Shown in pieces: positions 9,080-19,427 of a stretch of 64,000 nt of DNA; the first letter of the stretch is position 1, and every line of letters starts with the position of its first letter. The notes under the pieces are model-generated. The model made no database searches. It was not told the origin of the DNA and saw nothing but the letters and a program-made list of their open reading frames with translations. The DNA is taken from assembly GCA_902570785.1 (NCBI GenBank), contig CACFZK010000001.1:87683-151682 (forward strand). The letters are read 5' to 3'. This DNA is from an uncultured Pelagibacteraceae bacterium (lineage in GTDB: Bacteria > Pseudomonadota > Alphaproteobacteria > Pelagibacterales > Pelagibacteraceae). A program made the translations under genes and the position numbers.

Positions 9080-9755
9080 TGGCTCTTTTTATATCACCAT
9101 CACTAATGCTTAAAGCATAATCAGCTTTTTTTGCTAATTCTCTATTATGAGTTGCAATTAATATTATTTTATTTTTTTCTCTTAACTTCAAAAAATAGGA
9201 GAATATATCTTTAGCATTTTTATTATCTAGATTGCCAGTAGGTTCATCGGCAAGGATTATTTTAGTTTCCGCAATAAGAGCTCTTGCAATTGCAACTCTT
9301 TGTTGTTCACCACCGGACAAATCGGATGGAAAATGATTTAGCCTATGACCCAAATTTACTTTTTTTAAAAATTTTTCGGCAATTAGAATAGATTTTTTAT
9401 ATTTTTCATCTCGTATAATTAATGGCATAGCTACATTCTCTAAGGCGGTAAAATCAGATAACAAATTATTATTTTGAAAAATTATTGAAATATCCTCTCT
9501 TATTAACTTATTTTTTTCTTCATCATTAATATCTGTGATTGATTTACCAAAAATAAAAATTTTACCATTTGTTGGCGCATCCAATAATGATATTAAATGC
9601 AAAAAAGTTGATTTACCTGAACCGGATGGGCCTAGTATAGCAATTACTTTTCCAGTTTCGATCTTAAGATTTATATTTCTTAAGACTGTTATTTTTGATC
9701 CATTATTTACAAAGTTTTTCGATAAATTCTTTATTTCAATGATTTTTTTAGTCAT
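9072..9755 (-). CDS. lolD: Lipoprotein-releasing system ATP-binding protein LolD
   Basis: This ABC ATPase powers release of outer-membrane lipoproteins from the inner membrane to LolA. The 227-residue protein has Walker [10 protein letters not shown] (42-50), the signature LSGGEQQ (146-152) and Walker B ILADEP (167-172) followed by the LolD/MacB-type TGNLD. The start overlaps the partner permease gene by eight bases. The permease neighbour supports LolD over other members of the MacB-like ATPase group. Confidence 0.94.
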   Translation of the reverse strand: MTKKIIEIKNLSKNFVNNGSKITVLRNINLKIETGKVIAILGPSGSGKSTFLHLISLLDAPTNGKIFIFGKSITDINDEEKNKLIREDISIIFQNNNLLSDFTALENVAMPLIIRDEKYKKSILIAEKFLKKVNLGHRLNHFPSDLSGGEQQRVAIARALIAETKIILADEPTGNLDNKNAKDIFSYFLKLREKNKIILIATHNRELAKKADYALSISDGDIKRANV

Positions 9756-10980
9756 ATTTTAATGCTTTTATAGGTTCTATTTTGGTCACAGCAAGTGAGG
9801 GAAATAATGATGCTATTATAGAAGTAACTATTGAAAAACCTGAAATTAATAAGATAGAGCTAAGACTAATTTCGCTCGGCATTTCTGTTAAAAAATAAAC
9901 ATCCTCAGGAAATATTTGTAAGTTAAAAGTATTAGACAGAAATAATCTTATACTCTCAATATTAAAAGAAAATAATACACCAAATATAAGACCTGTTATT
10001 GTAGCTGTAAAACCAATTATAAATCCTGTCAGAAAAAAAGATTTAATAATAGATTTTTTTGATAATCCTAATGATTTAAGAATAGCAATTTCTTTAGTTT
10101 TATTTTTAATTAAAATTGTTAATCCTGAAACAATATTGAAAGCAGCAACTATAATTATTAATGTTAGTATTAAAAACATTACATTTCTCTCAACTTTCAG
10201 AGCTGAAAAAAAAGACTTATTTTGATCTGCCCAAGTACTTACATAATAATTGGGATTTATATTCTGTATTTCATTTTTATATTTATATGCATTTAATGGG
10301 TCTTTTAAAAATATTTCTAAACTAATTTTGTCCGAATCTTTTCCAAAAAAAGATAAGGAGTCATTTAAGTGTAGAAATGAAACACTTCGATCAAATTCAT
10401 AAAGGCCACTGCTAAAAACTGCAGCAATCTTAAAAGATGATTGTCTTGGTATTTTCCCTAAAGGAGTGGTCATTGAATTAGATGACATTATGTTTATGAT
10501 ATCGCCAACAACAACTCCTAATTCAATAGCGAGATATTTTCCAATTATAATACTGCCGTTTGTAAAATTAGTGATTTGACCATCTATTATATTTGTATTT
10601 AATAAATCAATATTACTAATCTTTTTAGGATCAATACCTCTTATTAATACACCTTTGGCGCTATTGTTATTTAGAATTACTGCTTCTCCATTTAATGTTT
10701 TAATAATTTTAAAGTTTATATAGTTATTTGAAATTTCATTATAATAATTCTCAGTAATATTTTTTGAATACGGTTTTATAGTTATATGTGAATTAAAACC
10801 TAATATCTTATTCGTAAGCTCTGTTCTAAAACCATTCATAACAGACATAACTATGATAAGTACTGCAACACCAAGCATTATGCCTAAAAAAGAAAAAATA
10901 GATATAATTTTTAAAAAACCTTCTTTTTTTTTGGGTTTTAAATTTCTTGATGTAATTAATTTTTCAACGTCTGTAAACAA
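9748..10980 (-). CDS. lolC: Lipoprotein-releasing permease, LolC/LolE family
   Basis: This is the inner-membrane partner of LolD. The 410-residue protein has the MacB/FtsX-type layout: one N-terminal membrane segment (about 24-46) ending in the family-typical VMSVMNGFR, then a large periplasmic domain. Three C-terminal membrane segments follow, roughly at 268-290, 315-340 and 372-398. The only start at the expected position is a TTG at 10980, right after the proS stop, and it aligns with the usual LolC N-terminus. Only one LolC/E gene is seen here, consistent with a homodimeric transporter as in many alphaproteobacteria; a second copy elsewhere cannot be excluded. Confidence 0.92.
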   Translation of the reverse strand: MFTDVEKLITSRNLKPKKKEGFLKIISIFSFLGIMLGVAVLIIVMSVMNGFRTELTNKILGFNSHITIKPYSKNITENYYNEISNNYINFKIIKTLNGEAVILNNNSAKGVLIRGIDPKKISNIDLLNTNIIDGQITNFTNGSIIIGKYLAIELGVVVGDIINIMSSNSMTTPLGKIPRQSSFKIAAVFSSGLYEFDRSVSFLHLNDSLSFFGKDSDKISLEIFLKDPLNAYKYKNEIQNINPNYYVSTWADQNKSFFSALKVERNVMFLILTLIIIVAAFNIVSGLTILIKNKTKEIAILKSLGLSKKSIIKSFFLTGFIIGFTATITGLIFGVLFSFNIESIRLFLSNTFNLQIFPEDVYFLTEMPSEISLSSILLISGFSIVTSIIASLFPSLAVTKIEPIKALKYD

Positions 10981-10981
10981 T

Positions 10982-12295
10982 TTATTTTTTTATTTTTTTT
11001 ATAATTTGATTTAAATCTAACATTTGAGAATCTGAATTAATCTCCTTAAATTCAAATAGTTCATTGGACGATTTAGAGCCAATAATAATTTGAAAAGGGA
11101 TTCCTAATAAATCATGTTTTTTAAATTTGTTAGAAATATTTTCATCAACGTCATCTAAGAGAGCATCTAAATTATTTTTTTTCAATTCGTTATAAAGTTT
11201 TTTAGCTTTTTCTAAATTAGATGTGTCATTTTTGTTAATTGAGGGAATAATAACAACATCAAATGGTGAAACGGACTTAGGCCATTTCATTTTATTGTCT
11301 ATATATTTTGCTTCAATTATTGCAGCTACCAATCTTGAAACACCAATTCCATATGAGCCCATTTTAACAAATATTTTTTTTCCTTCTTTTGTATCAACCG
11401 AACAGTTCATAGGTTTTGAGTATTTGTCTCCAAAATAAAATATATGTCCGACCTCGATGCCTTTGGTTTTTATTTGGTTTTCTTTTTTTACATTTTTATC
11501 AAATTCTGATGATTTATATTTTTCGTCGGTAACGGCATAATATTTAGAAAAATCATTCCTCATTTTATCTAATGATAATTTTTCATTCTTGTATTTATCT
11601 ATTGAAATATCAAAAACCATTTTGTCAGCATATATATTACTCTCTCCAGTTTCGGCTAAAATTATAAATTCATGAGATAGGTCACCGCCTATTGGTCCGG
11701 TTTCAGCTTTCATTGGTATTGATTTTAATCCTAACCGCTGGAATGTTTTTAAATATGCATAAAACATTTTATTATAAGTAAATGCCGCCTCATTTTCGTT
11801 TAAATCAAATGAATATGCATCCTTCATATAAAACTCTCTACATCTCATAATGCCAAAACGTGGTCTAAGTTCGTCTCTGAACTTCCACTGTATATGATAA
11901 AAAATTTGCGGCAATAATTTGTATGATTTAACACTTGATCTAAATATTTCTGTAATTTGTTCCTCATTTGTTGGTCCATAGAGCATTTCTCTTTTTTGAC
12001 GATCAGATATTCTTAACATTTCCTCTCCATAATCATCATATCTTCCACTTTCTTTCCATATGTCAGCTGATTGTATAGTTGGCATTAACATTTCTTGAGC
12101 ACCAATTTTATTCTGTTCTTCTCTTACAATTTTTTCAATTTTTTTCATTACTTTAAACCCAAGTGGTAACCATGAATAAATACCAGTAGAAGATTGTTTT
12201 ATCATACCCGTTCGAAGCATCAGTTGATGAGATTTTATTTTAGCCTCAGCGGGCAAATCCTTTGTAATTGGTACAAATAGTTTTGATAATAACAT
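10982..12295 (-). CDS. proS: Prolyl-tRNA synthetase, short alphaproteobacterial type
   Basis: This class II synthetase charges tRNA-Pro. At 437 residues it is the short form that lacks the ~180-residue editing (INS) domain of the E. coli enzyme, as is usual in alphaproteobacteria. Motif 1 region features GIYSWLPLG and motif 2 contains the FRDELRPRFGIMRCREF stretch. Motif 3 includes GSYGIGVSRLVAAI. A C-terminal anticodon-binding domain follows. It lies one base after the rnj start region and one base before lolC. Confidence 0.96.
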   Translation of the reverse strand: MLLSKLFVPITKDLPAEAKIKSHQLMLRTGMIKQSSTGIYSWLPLGFKVMKKIEKIVREEQNKIGAQEMLMPTIQSADIWKESGRYDDYGEEMLRISDRQKREMLYGPTNEEQITEIFRSSVKSYKLLPQIFYHIQWKFRDELRPRFGIMRCREFYMKDAYSFDLNENEAAFTYNKMFYAYLKTFQRLGLKSIPMKAETGPIGGDLSHEFIILAETGESNIYADKMVFDISIDKYKNEKLSLDKMRNDFSKYYAVTDEKYKSSEFDKNVKKENQIKTKGIEVGHIFYFGDKYSKPMNCSVDTKEGKKIFVKMGSYGIGVSRLVAAIIEAKYIDNKMKWPKSVSPFDVVIIPSINKNDTSNLEKAKKLYNELKKNNLDALLDDVDENISNKFKKHDLLGIPFQIIIGSKSSNELFEFKEINSDSQMLDLNQIIKKIKK

Positions 12296-13956
12296 TATAA
12301 TCGAGCAATATTAATATTAGTAAAAGGTTTTTTTCCTGTTTTTTCTTTAATTAATTTTCTACAATTTTGTTTAATTGTTTCAATGAGATTTTTCTCTTGA
12401 TTTTTATTTTTCATTGAAAATGACCTACAGGTACTAAAAATATTATCTTCCATTTCAAATATAATTTTTTCATCAAAATTATTTTCTGGTATTCCCCTAT
12501 AAGAAATTATAGGCTTATTTAGTTTGCCGCTATTATTTAATATTAACGTTATTTCTAGATACCCATTTAAAGATAAATTTCTTCTCTCTTTGATTGACTG
12601 TGAGTTTTCGCCTACTGCAATATTGCCATCTAAATACATTTTTCCGGAAGGTGCTTTATCAATAACTTCAGGATTTTGTCCTGGAAAAATTCTCACAATA
12701 TCTCCATCTTCAATTCTGAGAGCATGAGGGATCTGCATTTCTTTAGCAAACTTTATATGTTCATTCATGTGTCTATGTTCCCCGTGAACAGGAATTATAG
12801 AATCAGGTTTAACCCAGTTATACATATCCTTCAAATCTTCTCTATTAGGATGTCCAGAAACGTGAACAAAATCTGTTTCCTCAGTAATAAGTTCAATTTC
12901 TTGCCTCACTAAGTCGTTATGAAGTGAATATAATTTTTTTTCGTTTCCTGGAATAATTTTTGATGAGAATATTACTGTATCGCCTTTTTCAATAAATACG
13001 TCTGGGTGAATACCTTTAACAATTCTTTTCATGGCACCCATAGGTTCTCCTTGACTTCCAGTGCATAAATAAACTAATTTTTCTCTAGGAAAATTTTTAC
13101 TTTCTCTAGGATCAATTGGATTTGTGATATTCTGTAAGTATCCACACTGTTTAGCTGCTTTAAATATTCGATTCATTGACCTTCCAACTAAACAAACTTG
13201 TCTATTGATTTTTTCGGCGCAATAAAAAATGGTTTCCATTCTTGCAACATTAGAAGCAAATGAAGTTACAATAATTCTTTTTGATTTAAGGGACATTATT
13301 TTCAGAAGACTTTCTCTAACGTCAAGTTCAGAACCGGCTCTTCCAGGACTAAAAATATTTGTTGAGTCACAAATCATAGCTAAGACCTTATTATTTCCAA
13401 TTTCTTTAAGTTTTTTTTCGTTTATTTTCTCCCCAATTAATGGGTTTGGGTCAATTTTCCAATCACCTGTATGCAAAATCATACCTGCTGGTGTTTTTAT
13501 ACTTAACCCATTAGGTTCCAAAATTGAATGAGTTAAACTAACGAATTCTATATTAAACGGGCCTAATTCTATTTGGCCATTTAATTTTACAATTTTTAAA
13601 AAATTTGAAATATCTATTTTTTTTTCTTTAAATTTTTCTTGAATAAGCACTGAAGTAAATGGAGTAGCATATATATTGCATTTTAAATCTGGCCATATGT
13701 GTGATATTGCACCTATATGGTCTTCGTGTGCATGTGTTAAAACAATTCCTAACAAATCATTTTTTTTATCAATTATATAGGCAGGATCTGGATAGATTAA
13801 ATCTATGCCTGGAACAGAGTCATCAGCAAAACTTACTCCAGTATCAACAATGATCCATTGTTGACTTTCTTCATTTCCATAAGCATATAAGTTCATGTTT
13901 CCACCGATTTGACCTGATCCACCTAATGGACAAAAAATTAATTCATTTTTATTCAT
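12295..13956 (-). CDS. rnj: Ribonuclease J
   Basis: This metallo-beta-lactamase/beta-CASP nuclease takes part in rRNA maturation and mRNA decay. The 553-residue protein has the Zn-binding HAHEDH motif at residues 75-80, an HTGDW motif in the lactamase domain, the beta-CASP domain, and the late VSGHPNREDL and VHGEHRHM motifs typical of RNase J. Its place between coaX and proS is the known alphaproteobacterial arrangement. Its last base overlaps the first base of proS, and it overlaps coaX by four bases. Confidence 0.95.
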   Translation of the reverse strand: MNKNELIFCPLGGSGQIGGNMNLYAYGNEESQQWIIVDTGVSFADDSVPGIDLIYPDPAYIIDKKNDLLGIVLTHAHEDHIGAISHIWPDLKCNIYATPFTSVLIQEKFKEKKIDISNFLKIVKLNGQIELGPFNIEFVSLTHSILEPNGLSIKTPAGMILHTGDWKIDPNPLIGEKINEKKLKEIGNNKVLAMICDSTNIFSPGRAGSELDVRESLLKIMSLKSKRIIVTSFASNVARMETIFYCAEKINRQVCLVGRSMNRIFKAAKQCGYLQNITNPIDPRESKNFPREKLVYLCTGSQGEPMGAMKRIVKGIHPDVFIEKGDTVIFSSKIIPGNEKKLYSLHNDLVRQEIELITEETDFVHVSGHPNREDLKDMYNWVKPDSIIPVHGEHRHMNEHIKFAKEMQIPHALRIEDGDIVRIFPGQNPEVIDKAPSGKMYLDGNIAVGENSQSIKERRNLSLNGYLEITLILNNSGKLNKPIISYRGIPENNFDEKIIFEMEDNIFSTCRSFSMKNKNQEKNLIETIKQNCRKLIKEKTGKKPFTNINIARL

Positions 13957-14711
13957 ATTAAAAATTTTTTATAAATTTCTATAATTCCTAAGATCGTAAT
14001 ATTTTTTTCTATTTTCACTTTTTTAATTAGACGGTTTTTAAAAAAATTAGCATATCCCCCAGTTAATATTAGATTTGAACTTATACCATTTTTATTATGT
14101 ATTTTTTTTAAAATATTGTTTATTAAACCTTCATAACCCCAATAAAAACCTGATGACAGTGCTTCGTTTGTGTTTTTGCCATAACTTTTTGGATATTTTT
14201 TAAATTTAAAAGGCGGTAATAGTGCAGTTGAGGAATGTAAATTTTCAATAGAAAGTTTAATACCAGGGGCTATTACACCGCCATCATAAACGCCTTTTGA
14301 CTTAATAATATCAAAAGTGGTGGCAGTACCGAAATCAATAACAATACAATTTGACTTAAATTTGAAATATGCACCAATTGAATTAGCTATACGATCTGAA
14401 CCAAGTTGAGAATATTTTTTAATATTGAATTTCATTATATTTTTTAAATTAAAGTTTTTGATTTCATAAACTTGCATTTTTTTCTTTTTAAAAATAAACT
14501 TAATTTTTTTAAAAACTTGAGGAACTACACTTGAAAAAAGAACTTCCTTATTAAAATTTTTTTCACTTATATTTTTAATTTTTGAAGTCAATTCTTTTTT
14601 TAAATTTGAGCTTTTTGAGTTAAATAAATAAGTGTTTTTTATTCTAAATTTTTTATCTATTTTACAAATCTTTATATTGGTGTTTCCTATGTCTCCAACT
14701 AAATAGTTCAT
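13953..14711 (-). CDS. coaX: Type III pantothenate kinase
   Basis: CoaX phosphorylates pantothenate, the first step of coenzyme A synthesis. The 252-residue protein has the ASKHA-fold phosphate-1 motif [10 protein letters not shown] (6-15), the phosphate-2 DFGTATTFD near residue 127, and GGVIAPGI (the adenine-side loop). A complete panC (pantothenate synthetase) also occurs in this window at 26543-27352, so both genes serve the same pathway. It overlaps gatB by four bases. Confidence 0.94.
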   Translation of the reverse strand: MNYLVGDIGNTNIKICKIDKKFRIKNTYLFNSKSSNLKKELTSKIKNISEKNFNKEVLFSSVVPQVFKKIKFIFKKKKMQVYEIKNFNLKNIMKFNIKKYSQLGSDRIANSIGAYFKFKSNCIVIDFGTATTFDIIKSKGVYDGGVIAPGIKLSIENLHSSTALLPPFKFKKYPKSYGKNTNEALSSGFYWGYEGLINNILKKIHNKNGISSNLILTGGYANFFKNRLIKKVKIEKNITILGIIEIYKKFLI

Positions 14712-16177
14712 TTTTTTAATTCTGTTTTGAGGATTTCATTTACTAATTTTGGATTAGCCTTACCTGCTGAAATTTTCATTACTTCACCTATAAAGAAACC
14801 AAACAATTTCACTTTTCCTAACTTGTACTCTGAGACTTTTTCAGAGTTTTTATCTATGACTTTTTTTACAATTTTTTTAATTTCTTCAGGATTACTTTGT
14901 TGTTTTAGACCCTTTTCCTCAATAATCTTGTCTGCCGGAGAACCAGTTTTGACCATAATTTCAAAAACTTCTTTTGCTATCTTTCCTGAAATATTTCCGG
15001 AAGAGATTTGATTAATCAAAATGGCTAAATTCTTTGGTGAAACGGGTGACTCTTTTATTTCAATATTTTTTTCATTTAAAATAGCAAAAAGTTCCACAAT
15101 AATCCAATTTTTTGCAAGTTTAATGTCTGCAGTTTTAATTACTTCTTCAAAGAATTTAGAAACATCAATTTCAGAAACAAGGACATTGGCTTCATAGGGT
15201 GAAAGATTGAATTTTTTTATGTACCTATCTTTTTTTTGATCTGGGAGCTCTGGCAATTTCTTTTTTAAATTTTCTACAAAGGATTTCTCAATTTTTAAAG
15301 GAAGTAAATCGGGATCTGGAAAGTACCTATAATCATGGGCCTCTTCTTTTGATCTCATTGATCTGGTCTCTTTTTTTTTGGTATCAAAAAGCCTTGTTTC
15401 TTGGTCAATTGATCTACCTGACTCTAATAATTCAACTTGTCTTTTTGCTTCAGAATCAATTGCCATTTCCATAAATTTTATTGAGTTTACGTTTTTAATT
15501 TCACATCTGGTCCCAAATTTAGTTTCACCTTTTTTTCGAACAGAAACATTAACATCCGCTCTTAAGGATCCTTCTTGCATGTTGCCATCACATGTACCTA
15601 AATATCGCATTATTGATCTGAGCTTTTTAACATAAGAATTTACTTCTTCGGGTGATCTAAGATCTGGCTTACTCACAATCTCCATTAAAGCAACACCTGA
15701 TCTATTTAAATCAACATAAGTATTATCGGGACTTAAGTCATGAATACTTTTGCCCGCATCTTGTTCTAAGTGTAATCTTTCTATTCCAATTTTTTTACTT
15801 CCGTATGGCATATCAAGATTTATCTCCCCTTCTCCAACAATGGGATTTTTATATTGTGAAATTTGATAACCAGCTGGTAGATCAGCATAGAAATAATTTT
15901 TTCTATCAAATATGGAGTCTAAGTTAATTTTTGCATTTAATCCTAAACCGGTTTTGACCGCTTGTTCTATACAATACTCATTTATTACAGGAAGCATCCC
16001 TGGAAAGGCTGAGTCTACTAAACTTACTTGTGTGTTTGGTTTTCCGCCAAATTTCGTTGAAGAACCAGAAAACAGTTTAGAGTCTGAAACTACCTGAGCA
16101 TGTACCTCTAAACCAATAATTACTTCCCAATTATTTTTTTCAGTTTTTATAAAATAATTAAATTTGTCTTTCTCCAT
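14708..16177 (-). CDS. gatB: Aspartyl/glutamyl-tRNA(Asn/Gln) amidotransferase subunit B
   Basis: GatB is the kinase/tRNA-binding subunit of GatCAB, which converts mischarged Glu-tRNA(Gln) or Asp-tRNA(Asn) to the amide. I choose the ATG at 16177, which shares one base with the gatA stop (TAATG), giving 489 residues. An in-frame GTG at 16192 would add five residues inside gatA. Motifs are GLEVHAQV near residue 24, [31 protein letters not shown] and [12 protein letters not shown]. The C-terminal YqeY-like tail domain contains GKVMK-like and AGKANP segments. Confidence 0.96.
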   Translation of the reverse strand: MEKDKFNYFIKTEKNNWEVIIGLEVHAQVVSDSKLFSGSSTKFGGKPNTQVSLVDSAFPGMLPVINEYCIEQAVKTGLGLNAKINLDSIFDRKNYFYADLPAGYQISQYKNPIVGEGEINLDMPYGSKKIGIERLHLEQDAGKSIHDLSPDNTYVDLNRSGVALMEIVSKPDLRSPEEVNSYVKKLRSIMRYLGTCDGNMQEGSLRADVNVSVRKKGETKFGTRCEIKNVNSIKFMEMAIDSEAKRQVELLESGRSIDQETRLFDTKKKETRSMRSKEEAHDYRYFPDPDLLPLKIEKSFVENLKKKLPELPDQKKDRYIKKFNLSPYEANVLVSEIDVSKFFEEVIKTADIKLAKNWIIVELFAILNEKNIEIKESPVSPKNLAILINQISSGNISGKIAKEVFEIMVKTGSPADKIIEEKGLKQQSNPEEIKKIVKKVIDKNSEKVSEYKLGKVKLFGFFIGEVMKISAGKANPKLVNEILKTELKK

Positions 16178-17637
16178 TAATTTTCCCACCACCTATTTAT
16201 TGAATTTTTAAAATTAATAGCTTTTTCCATTGTTAAAGCGATATTTAAAATTGTTTGCTCATCCAAAGCTTTTGCGATTAATTGTAAACCCATTGGGTAA
16301 CCCCTGCTATCTACTCCACCAGGTATAGAAATTGCGGGTATACCTGCTAAATTAACAGGCACTGTAAATATATCATTTAAATACATTGAGATAGGATCAT
16401 TAGTTTTTTCTCCAAATTTAAATGCAGAACTTGGTGTAGAAGGTGTAAGAATAGCATCCACTTTTTTAAAACTCTCGTCAAAATCATTTTTAATTAATTT
16501 TCTTACCTTTTGTGCCTTTAAGTAATAAGCATCGTAATAACCAGAGGATAAAACATATGTTCCAATTAAAACTCTTCGTTTTACCTCTCTACCAAATCCT
16601 TCACCTCGAGTATTTTCGTACATTTCTATAAGGTTTTTACCTTTTTTAGATCTATACCCATACTTTACTCCATCATATCTGGCTAAATTTGAAGACGCTT
16701 CTGCAGGCGCAACTATATAATAAGTTGGTAATGCATAATTAGTGTGTGGTAGTGATATGTTAACTATGGTGGCACCTGATTTTTTTAAAATATCTATCCC
16801 TTTATTCCAAATATTATCAATTTCTTTTGGCATATTATCAATCCTGTATTCTTTAGGTATCCCAATTTTTAAACCTTTTACATTTTCTTTTAAATTTTTT
16901 GAATATTGTTCTTTTTTTTTATTAATAGAAGTTGAGTCTTTCGGGTCATATCCAGACATAGCTTCAAGTAATAAAGCACAATCCTCAACATTTTTTGTCA
17001 TAGGACCTGCCTGATCTAAAGATGAAGCAAAAGCGACTATTCCCCATCGTGAACATAATCCGTAAGTAGGTTTTAAACCTACTGTGCCTGTAAAAGATGC
17101 TGGTTGTCTTATTGAACCACCTGTATCAGTACCAATTGTAGCTGGTGTTAAATTTGCTGCTAAAGCACTTGCAGATCCACCGGACGATCCGCCAGGGACT
17201 AAACTTTTTCCTATTGGGTTTATTGTATTACCGAAATAGCTAGTTTCATTTGAAGACCCCATAGCAAACTCATCACAATTTAGTTTTCCTAAAATTATAG
17301 CGCCCTCCGACCATAAATTATTTGTTACGCTAGACTCATATGCTGGTATAAAATTTTCGAGAATTTTACTTCCAGCAGTTGTTTTAATATTTTTTGTACA
17401 GAATAAATCTTTAACTGCAAGTGGAATGCCAGGAAGTAATCCTTTGTAATTTTTCTTTTTATCAAAGTTTTTAGCATCTTTAAGACTTTTTTCGAAACAA
17501 GTTGTAATAAAGGAATTTAATTTTTTTGCCTTTTCAATATTTTCAATAAAAAATTTTGTTACCTCTAATGAAGATATTTTTTTTGTTTTAATTAAATTTG
17601 CAATTTGGGTAAGGGTGTTTTGGTTTAGATCTGACAT
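16177..17637 (-). CDS. gatA: Aspartyl/glutamyl-tRNA amidotransferase subunit A
   Basis: GatA is the amidase subunit that frees ammonia from glutamine. The 486-residue protein carries the amidase-signature Ser-cisSer-Lys triad: Lys76 in AVKDLF, Ser151/Ser152 in PGGSSGGSA and nucleophile Ser175 in [10 protein letters not shown]. It follows gatC by two bases and is joined to gatB by a one-base stop/start overlap, so the three subunits are made from one mRNA. Confidence 0.97.
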   Translation of the reverse strand: MSDLNQNTLTQIANLIKTKKISSLEVTKFFIENIEKAKKLNSFITTCFEKSLKDAKNFDKKKNYKGLLPGIPLAVKDLFCTKNIKTTAGSKILENFIPAYESSVTNNLWSEGAIILGKLNCDEFAMGSSNETSYFGNTINPIGKSLVPGGSSGGSASALAANLTPATIGTDTGGSIRQPASFTGTVGLKPTYGLCSRWGIVAFASSLDQAGPMTKNVEDCALLLEAMSGYDPKDSTSINKKKEQYSKNLKENVKGLKIGIPKEYRIDNMPKEIDNIWNKGIDILKKSGATIVNISLPHTNYALPTYYIVAPAEASSNLARYDGVKYGYRSKKGKNLIEMYENTRGEGFGREVKRRVLIGTYVLSSGYYDAYYLKAQKVRKLIKNDFDESFKKVDAILTPSTPSSAFKFGEKTNDPISMYLNDIFTVPVNLAGIPAISIPGGVDSRGYPMGLQLIAKALDEQTILNIALTMEKAINFKNSINRWWEN

Positions 17638-17639
17638 AT

Positions 17640-17927
17640 TTATTCAACAACTTTTGGTACAATAAAAAAGTCTTCATTTTTATCAGGTGAGTTTTTTAGT
17701 ATTTCATCTTTTATCTTACCATCATTGACCTTGTCTTTTCGTGGTTCAAGTGATTTATTAACTATTGAGTTTAGTGGTTTTACATTATTAGTATCTAATT
17801 TATTCAGCTGCTCAACAAATTTCAATATTGATGCTAAATCATTTGATAAAGACTCTAAATTTTTATCATCTAGTGAGATTCTCGATAGTTTGGCAACTTT
17901 TTTAACTTGGTTTTTATCAATAGACAT
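17640..17927 (-). CDS. gatC: Aspartyl/glutamyl-tRNA amidotransferase subunit C
   Basis: GatC is a 95-residue clamp between GatA and GatB. It has the typical KKVAKLSRISL start, a short helix bundle and a C-terminal segment rich in Asp and Lys, ending FFIVPKVVE (the PKV element is common in the family). It opens the minus-strand block and is divergent from ruvX across 53 bases. Confidence 0.93.
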   Translation of the reverse strand: MSIDKNQVKKVAKLSRISLDDKNLESLSNDLASILKFVEQLNKLDTNNVKPLNSIVNKSLEPRKDKVNDGKIKDEILKNSPDKNEDFFIVPKVVE

Positions 17928-17946
17928 CTATAAACTATGTTTTAGT

Positions 17947-17974
17947 TTGTTTAGAAAGTGATGTAAAATATAAC
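17947..17974 (+). promoter_or_regulatory. Possible promoter of ruvX, perhaps leaderless
   Basis: TTGTTT (17947-17952) and TATAAC (17969-17974) are 16 bases apart in the 53-base divergent gap between gatC and ruvX. Transcription would begin at about the ruvX ATG at 17981, implying little or no 5' untranslated region. The minus 10 box is good and the minus 35 box is poor. Confidence 0.35.
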
Positions 17975-17980
17975 ATATTC

Positions 17981-18436
17981 ATGGAAGATATAGAAGATTT
18001 TAAGAAATCTATAGGAAAGAAATCTCGATTATTAGGTATTGACCCAGGTAAAAAAAGGGTTGGAATAGCTATATCAGATGAAAATAAACTGGTGTCAACA
18101 CCATTAAAAACAATCATAAAAAAAAATAACACTAATGTGATAAATGATATTTTAGAGATAATAAAAGAAAACAACATCAAAGGAATCGTCGTAGGTAATC
18201 CAATAAATATGGATGGTTCAAAAGGTCCGTCTTCTCAATCGGCAAAAGATTTTGCTAAAAATCTATCAAATAATATTTCGATACCCATCGTCATGTGGGA
18301 TGAAAGATTGTCAAGCCAAGGAGCATTCAATTTATCGAGTAATTTAGGTATAAATACATCCAAAAAAGTTAAAAAACTAGACCAAAACGCTGCCTCATTT
18401 ATATTACAAGGCGCAATTGATTATATAATCAGATAA
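17981..18436 (+). CDS. ruvX: RuvX/YqgF-family Holliday-junction-resolvase-like nuclease
   Basis: The YqgF family (RNase H fold) is linked to 16S rRNA 5'-end maturation and has also been proposed as a Holliday junction resolvase. The 151-residue protein shows the GIDPGKKRVGIA motif with the first acidic residue at Asp21, then GNPINMDGSKG, WDERLSS and the final LDQNAASFILQ. These cover the four conserved acidic segments. It opens the plus-strand block ruvX-pyrB-pyrC-plsY-topA. Confidence 0.93.
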   Translation: MEDIEDFKKSIGKKSRLLGIDPGKKRVGIAISDENKLVSTPLKTIIKKNNTNVINDILEIIKENNIKGIVVGNPINMDGSKGPSSQSAKDFAKNLSNNISIPIVMWDERLSSQGAFNLSSNLGINTSKKVKKLDQNAASFILQGAIDYIIR

Positions 18437-18480
18437 ATAACTTGCTAAGATAGCACAAAAGGCCTATAGAGTTAATTTTA

Positions 18481-19425
18481 ATGGCTATTATAAAAAAGTT
18501 TTCAGCTGTTAAAAAAGTCCAAGAACATCTCTTAGGAATCCAAAATCTTTCCATTAAAGAAGCTAATCTCATATTAGATGAAGCAAAAAATTTCATAAAA
18601 TTAAATAGAAGTGCTTCTAAAAAAATGGATTTACTAAGAGGAAAAACACAAATAAATTTATTTTTTGAACCGTCAACTAGAACACAAAGTTCGTTTGAAT
18701 TAGCTGGTAAAAGATTAGGCGCTGATGTGATGACTATGAATGTAGGAAATTCATCTTTAAAAAAGGGAGAAACTATATTGGATACCGCAATGACTCTAAA
18801 CGCCATGCATCCAGACATTATCGTGGTAAGACATCAGGAATCTGGTGCACCAAATCTATTATCTCAAAAAGTTAATTGTGCTGTAATAAACGCTGGCGAT
18901 GGATTAAGAGAGCACCCAACTCAAGCACTTTTGGATGCATTAACTATAAAAAATAGAAAAGGAAAAATTGAGGGACTTAAAATTGCAATCTGTGGCGATA
19001 TACTTCATTCTAGAGTAGCAAGATCAAATATCTACTTATTAAACATGTTGGGCGCAGAAGTAAATGTTATAGCTCCAAAAACTTTAATACCTGAATCTAT
19101 CTCTAAGCTTGGAGTAAAAAGTTTTACAAACATGAAAGAAGGTTTGAAATCTTGCGATATCGTAATGATGCTGCGATTGCAGAATGAGAGAATGAGTGGA
19201 TCATTTTTACCATCTAAAAGAGAGTATTATGAATATTTTGGACTAACACCAGATAAACTAAAACTTGCAAAAAAAGATGCCTTAATAATGCATCCAGGAC
19301 CAATGAATAGAGGTGTAGAAATAGACACAAAATTAGCTGATGATATTAATGTAAGTTTAGTAAAAGAACAGGTGGAATTAGGAGTTGCTGTAAGAATGGC
19401 ATGCTTGAAACTATTTTGTAAATAA
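18481..19425 (+). CDS. pyrB: Aspartate carbamoyltransferase catalytic subunit
   Basis: This enzyme joins carbamoyl phosphate and aspartate, the second step of pyrimidine synthesis. The 314-residue protein has the carbamoyl-phosphate motif [12 protein letters not shown] (STRT at 65-68), [14 protein letters not shown] and the late [11 protein letters not shown]. No regulatory subunit gene (pyrI) is adjacent. pyrC-like follows after two bases. In bacteria with this layout, the two products form a joint dodecamer. Confidence 0.97.
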   Translation: MAIIKKFSAVKKVQEHLLGIQNLSIKEANLILDEAKNFIKLNRSASKKMDLLRGKTQINLFFEPSTRTQSSFELAGKRLGADVMTMNVGNSSLKKGETILDTAMTLNAMHPDIIVVRHQESGAPNLLSQKVNCAVINAGDGLREHPTQALLDALTIKNRKGKIEGLKIAICGDILHSRVARSNIYLLNMLGAEVNVIAPKTLIPESISKLGVKSFTNMKEGLKSCDIVMMLRLQNERMSGSFLPSKREYYEYFGLTPDKLKLAKKDALIMHPGPMNRGVEIDTKLADDINVSLVKEQVELGVAVRMACLKLFCK

Positions 19426-19427
19426 TA

